A stretch of DNA of 64,000 nucleotides from Marinomonas rhizomae (GTDB lineage: Bacteria > Pseudomonadota > Gammaproteobacteria > Pseudomonadales > Marinomonadaceae): the NCBI RefSeq assembly GCF_024397855.1, contig NZ_CP073343.1:4216001-4280000 (forward strand), written 5' to 3'. A program made the translations under genes and the position numbers. Each line of letters begins with the position of its first letter. The first letter of the stretch is position 1. Under the pieces are notes generated by a model that saw nothing but the letters and a program-made list of their open reading frames with translations, ran no database searches and was not told the DNA's origin. Below, one piece after another: positions 61,704-64,000 of this stretch.

Positions 61704-63785
61704 ATGATCGACGGATTAGACACTCAGGATGTTCGTGAGCTAAAAGGCGTTGGTGATGCCATGGCCGAAAAGCTAGTTAAACTGCATTTGAATACAGTAC
61801 AAGATCTGCTGTTTCATCTACCCATTCGCTATCAAGACAGAACACGTGTTGTGCCAATCGGCATGCTGCGTTTTGGGGATGAGGCGGTTATTGAAGGCCA
61901 AGTCACTGGCGCAGAAATCAAAATGGGCAAGCGCCGCAGTTTGCTGTGTCGGATTAAGGACCATACTGGCACCCTGTGTTTGCGCTTCTTTCATTTTTCC
62001 GCCGCGCAAAAAAAACAGCTAGAATCCGGCAAGCGAGTTCGTTGTTTTGGAGAAATCCGTCGAGGCAGTACTGGCTTTGAAATCTATCACCCAGAATACA
62101 AGGTGATTGGTGACGACGAAACACAAGAAGAAACGGCGCAGCTTACGCCAATCTATCCGCTAACCGATGGCTTAACACAAACCAAGATTCGCCAACTGTG
62201 CGAACAAGCCTTAGAGTGTTTAACCCCATACAATCTACAAGAATGGCTGCCAGACGAAATTCGCACTCAGTTCAATTTACCACCGCTGAGCGATGCCATT
62301 CACTTTCTGCATCATCCGTCGCGAGAAGCCAACTTAGAATTACTCAGATCGGGAAGCCATCCTGCGCAATATCGCCTATCTTTTGAAGAACTTATGGCCC
62401 ATCAGCTTTCCCTAATTGGCAAGCGCATGAAAGCCAAGCAAGATGCCGCGATAAAAGTTCAGGCCGCAGGCGAGCTCAGTCAACGACTCTTACAGCAACT
62501 CCCCTTTTCACCAACCAATGCACAAAGTCGTGTTTTCCAGGAAATCCTTAACGATCTCGGCACAGGCCATCCTATGCTGCGTTTGGTACAAGGCGATGTG
62601 GGATCAGGGAAAACCTTAGTTGCTGCGTTAGCCGCAGCGTCTGTCGTACAGGCGGGCTACCAAGTTGCGATCATGGCACCGACGGAAATTCTCGCTGAGC
62701 AGCATTATATTAATTTCAGTCAATGGTTTGAGCCACTCGGTTTAAAAGTAGCTTGGATGATTGGCAAACTCAAAGGCAAAACCCGCGAGAAAGAACTCGC
62801 CGATATCGCATCTGGCGCTGCGCAGATTGTCGTCGGGACACACGCGTTATTCCAAGACACCGTTGAGTTTGATCGTTTAGCCCTCGCCATTATCGATGAG
62901 CAACATCGCTTTGGTGTGCATCAGCGTATGGCACTACGTGAAAAAGGCATGAAGCACGGTTTTCAGCCTCATCAGCTTATTATGACGGCGACTCCAATTC
63001 CCCGAACCTTAGCCATGTCAGCCTATGCCGATTTGGATTGCTCTATTATCGACGAATTGCCACCAGGTCGAACGCCTGTAAACACGATTGTGGTATCGGA
63101 TCAGCGCCGACAAGAAGTCATTGACCGAGTGAAAAGTGCCTGCGAAGAAGGCAAACAAGCTTACTGGGTCTGTACCCTGATTGAAGAATCAGAAGCCCTG
63201 CAATGCCAAGCCGCAGAAGACACGGCGATTTTGTTACAAGAGCAACTTGGGGGATTATCCATTGGCTTGGTACATGGTCGACTCAAGGCGCAGGAAAAAG
63301 CCGATATTATGGCCAAATTTAAAGCGGGAGAGATTCAGCTATTAGTCGCTACAACCGTTATCGAAGTCGGTGTGGATGTGCCAAACTCTAGCCTGATGGT
63401 AATAGAGAACCCTGAACGACTTGGCCTTGCACAGCTTCATCAGTTGCGAGGACGTGTTGGTCGAGGACAAACCGCCAGTCATTGTGTGCTACTTTATAAA
63501 GCACCACTAGGACAACAAGGCAAAGAGCGACTTTCTACCATGCGAGAAACCAGCGATGGCTTTAAAATCGCAGAGAAAGACCTAGAGTTGCGTGGTCCAG
63601 GTGAATTACTCGGCACCAGACAAACCGGACTTTGGGAATTCAAAGTCGCGGATTTGCAGCGCGACAAAAACTTGCTTGATGATGTTCAAAAAGCGGCCAC
63701 GCTACTTCACCGTCAATACCCTGAACGTGTCTCGCCACTTTTATCCCGATGGTTACCGAACCACGATCAGTATTTGAACGTCTAA
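61704..63785 (+). CDS. recG: ATP-dependent DNA helicase RecG
   Basis: A 693-residue branch-migration helicase, the same length as in E. coli. It has the N-terminal wedge domain, Walker A GDVGSGKT, the DEQHRFG box, TATPIPRT, VIEVGVDVPN and QLRGRVGRG. It remodels stalled forks and D-loops. The chosen ATG at 61704 gives the usual start; an in-frame ATG at 61674 would overlap oxyR. Adjacent oxyR-recG is also seen in Pseudomonas. Confidence 0.96.
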   Translation: MIDGLDTQDVRELKGVGDAMAEKLVKLHLNTVQDLLFHLPIRYQDRTRVVPIGMLRFGDEAVIEGQVTGAEIKMGKRRSLLCRIKDHTGTLCLRFFHFSAAQKKQLESGKRVRCFGEIRRGSTGFEIYHPEYKVIGDDETQEETAQLTPIYPLTDGLTQTKIRQLCEQALECLTPYNLQEWLPDEIRTQFNLPPLSDAIHFLHHPSREANLELLRSGSHPAQYRLSFEELMAHQLSLIGKRMKAKQDAAIKVQAAGELSQRLLQQLPFSPTNAQSRVFQEILNDLGTGHPMLRLVQGDVGSGKTLVAALAAASVVQAGYQVAIMAPTEILAEQHYINFSQWFEPLGLKVAWMIGKLKGKTREKELADIASGAAQIVVGTHALFQDTVEFDRLALAIIDEQHRFGVHQRMALREKGMKHGFQPHQLIMTATPIPRTLAMSAYADLDCSIIDELPPGRTPVNTIVVSDQRRQEVIDRVKSACEEGKQAYWVCTLIEESEALQCQAAEDTAILLQEQLGGLSIGLVHGRLKAQEKADIMAKFKAGEIQLLVATTVIEVGVDVPNSSLMVIENPERLGLAQLHQLRGRVGRGQTASHCVLLYKAPLGQQGKERLSTMRETSDGFKIAEKDLELRGPGELLGTRQTGLWEFKVADLQRDKNLLDDVQKAATLLHRQYPERVSPLLSRWLPNHDQYLNV

Positions 63786-63896
63786 ATACCTTTCTCGCTG
63801 AAATAAAGGCGGTATTAGCTTGCACATGTGCAAAATTTGATCAAAAATTCCGTAAGCTAAAAAGCCGACTTAATCGATTCGCAAGAAGGAACTCAC

Positions 63897-64000
63897 ATGA
63901 ATGCTTTAAACCAAGCACATCTAACGATCCAAGGCTGCGGCTATCGAATCGAAAATGACAGAGTCATTATTACCACTCAGCGTATTAACAGTGATAGGCC
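63897..64000 (+). CDS. Start of an unidentified gene, cut by the window edge
   Basis: An ATG at 63897 with AAGGA six bases upstream opens a frame that stays open for 34 codons to the end of the window. The peptide starts MNALNQAHLTIQGCGYRIEND. I do not recognise it. It is probably a real gene because of the good ribosome site and gap after recG. Confidence 0.5.
   Translation, partial: MNALNQAHLTIQGCGYRIENDRVIITTQRINSDR

Overview
The window looks like chromosome of a marine gammaproteobacterium of the Oceanospirillales, most likely Marinomonas or a close relative. This is judged from gene content and protein style, not from a database search. The flanks carry core genes: a partial rdgB with hemW, rph-yicC, and gmk-rpoZ-spoT-ridA with oxyR-recG. 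Between them lie sugar-uptake operons, c-di-GMP signalling genes and a small defence island.

Layout. 1-6.8 kb: rdgB (3' end), hemW, a Na+-type BCCT transporter, a yybP-ykoY (Mn2+) riboswitch ahead of a GDT1/MneA-type Mn2+ exporter, then a cNMP/CBS/DUF294 nucleotidyltransferase followed by a DEDDh exonuclease. 6.8-16 kb: an alpha-glucoside operon on the minus strand (aglE-aglF-aglG-aglK-aglA and a LacI regulator) with a promoter and palindromic operator, and a separate fructokinase. 16-23 kb: a GltR/GtrS-like two-component system followed by a GtsABCD-type glucose ABC transporter. 23-29 kb: a NutA-like 5'-nucleotidase lipoprotein, a hypothetical exported protein, and a periplasmic binding protein next to a GGDEF-EAL protein. 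29-31 kb: rph and yicC, separated by a 188-bp MITE-like element with perfect 15-bp terminal inverted repeats.

31.0-38.5 kb is the most unusual part. The 3' end of yicC, a known integration target of mobile genomic islands, is followed by two further att-like copies (33062-33094 and 38443-38477), the first of which still spells the last residues of YicC. They delimit two small integrase-less segments. One is a hipBA toxin-antitoxin module with paired operators. The other is a LlaJI-like restriction-modification locus: an m5C methyltransferase with its own HTH, a McrB-like AAA+ motor and a McrC-like nuclease. It also holds a small EcoRII-N-like protein gene, a perfect 296-bp tandem duplication covering the ends of two convergent genes, and a small acidic protein behind a consensus LexA box.

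38.5-56 kb: a lipoprotein amidohydrolase, a phnDCE1E2-type transporter, a 7TMR-DISM diguanylate cyclase, a bacterial voltage-gated Na+ channel, an entericidin-like peptide, LysR/SugE and NimR/NimT-like regulator-transporter pairs, an AraC-GyrI regulator, and a response regulator-EAL protein with its sensor kinase. 56-64 kb: the gmk-rpoZ-spoT-ridA run, an SDR protein, oxyR and recG, and the start of an unidentified gene.

In Pseudomonas rph-yicC lies directly next to gmk-rpoZ-spoT; here about 25 kb separates them, beginning at the yicC integration hotspot.
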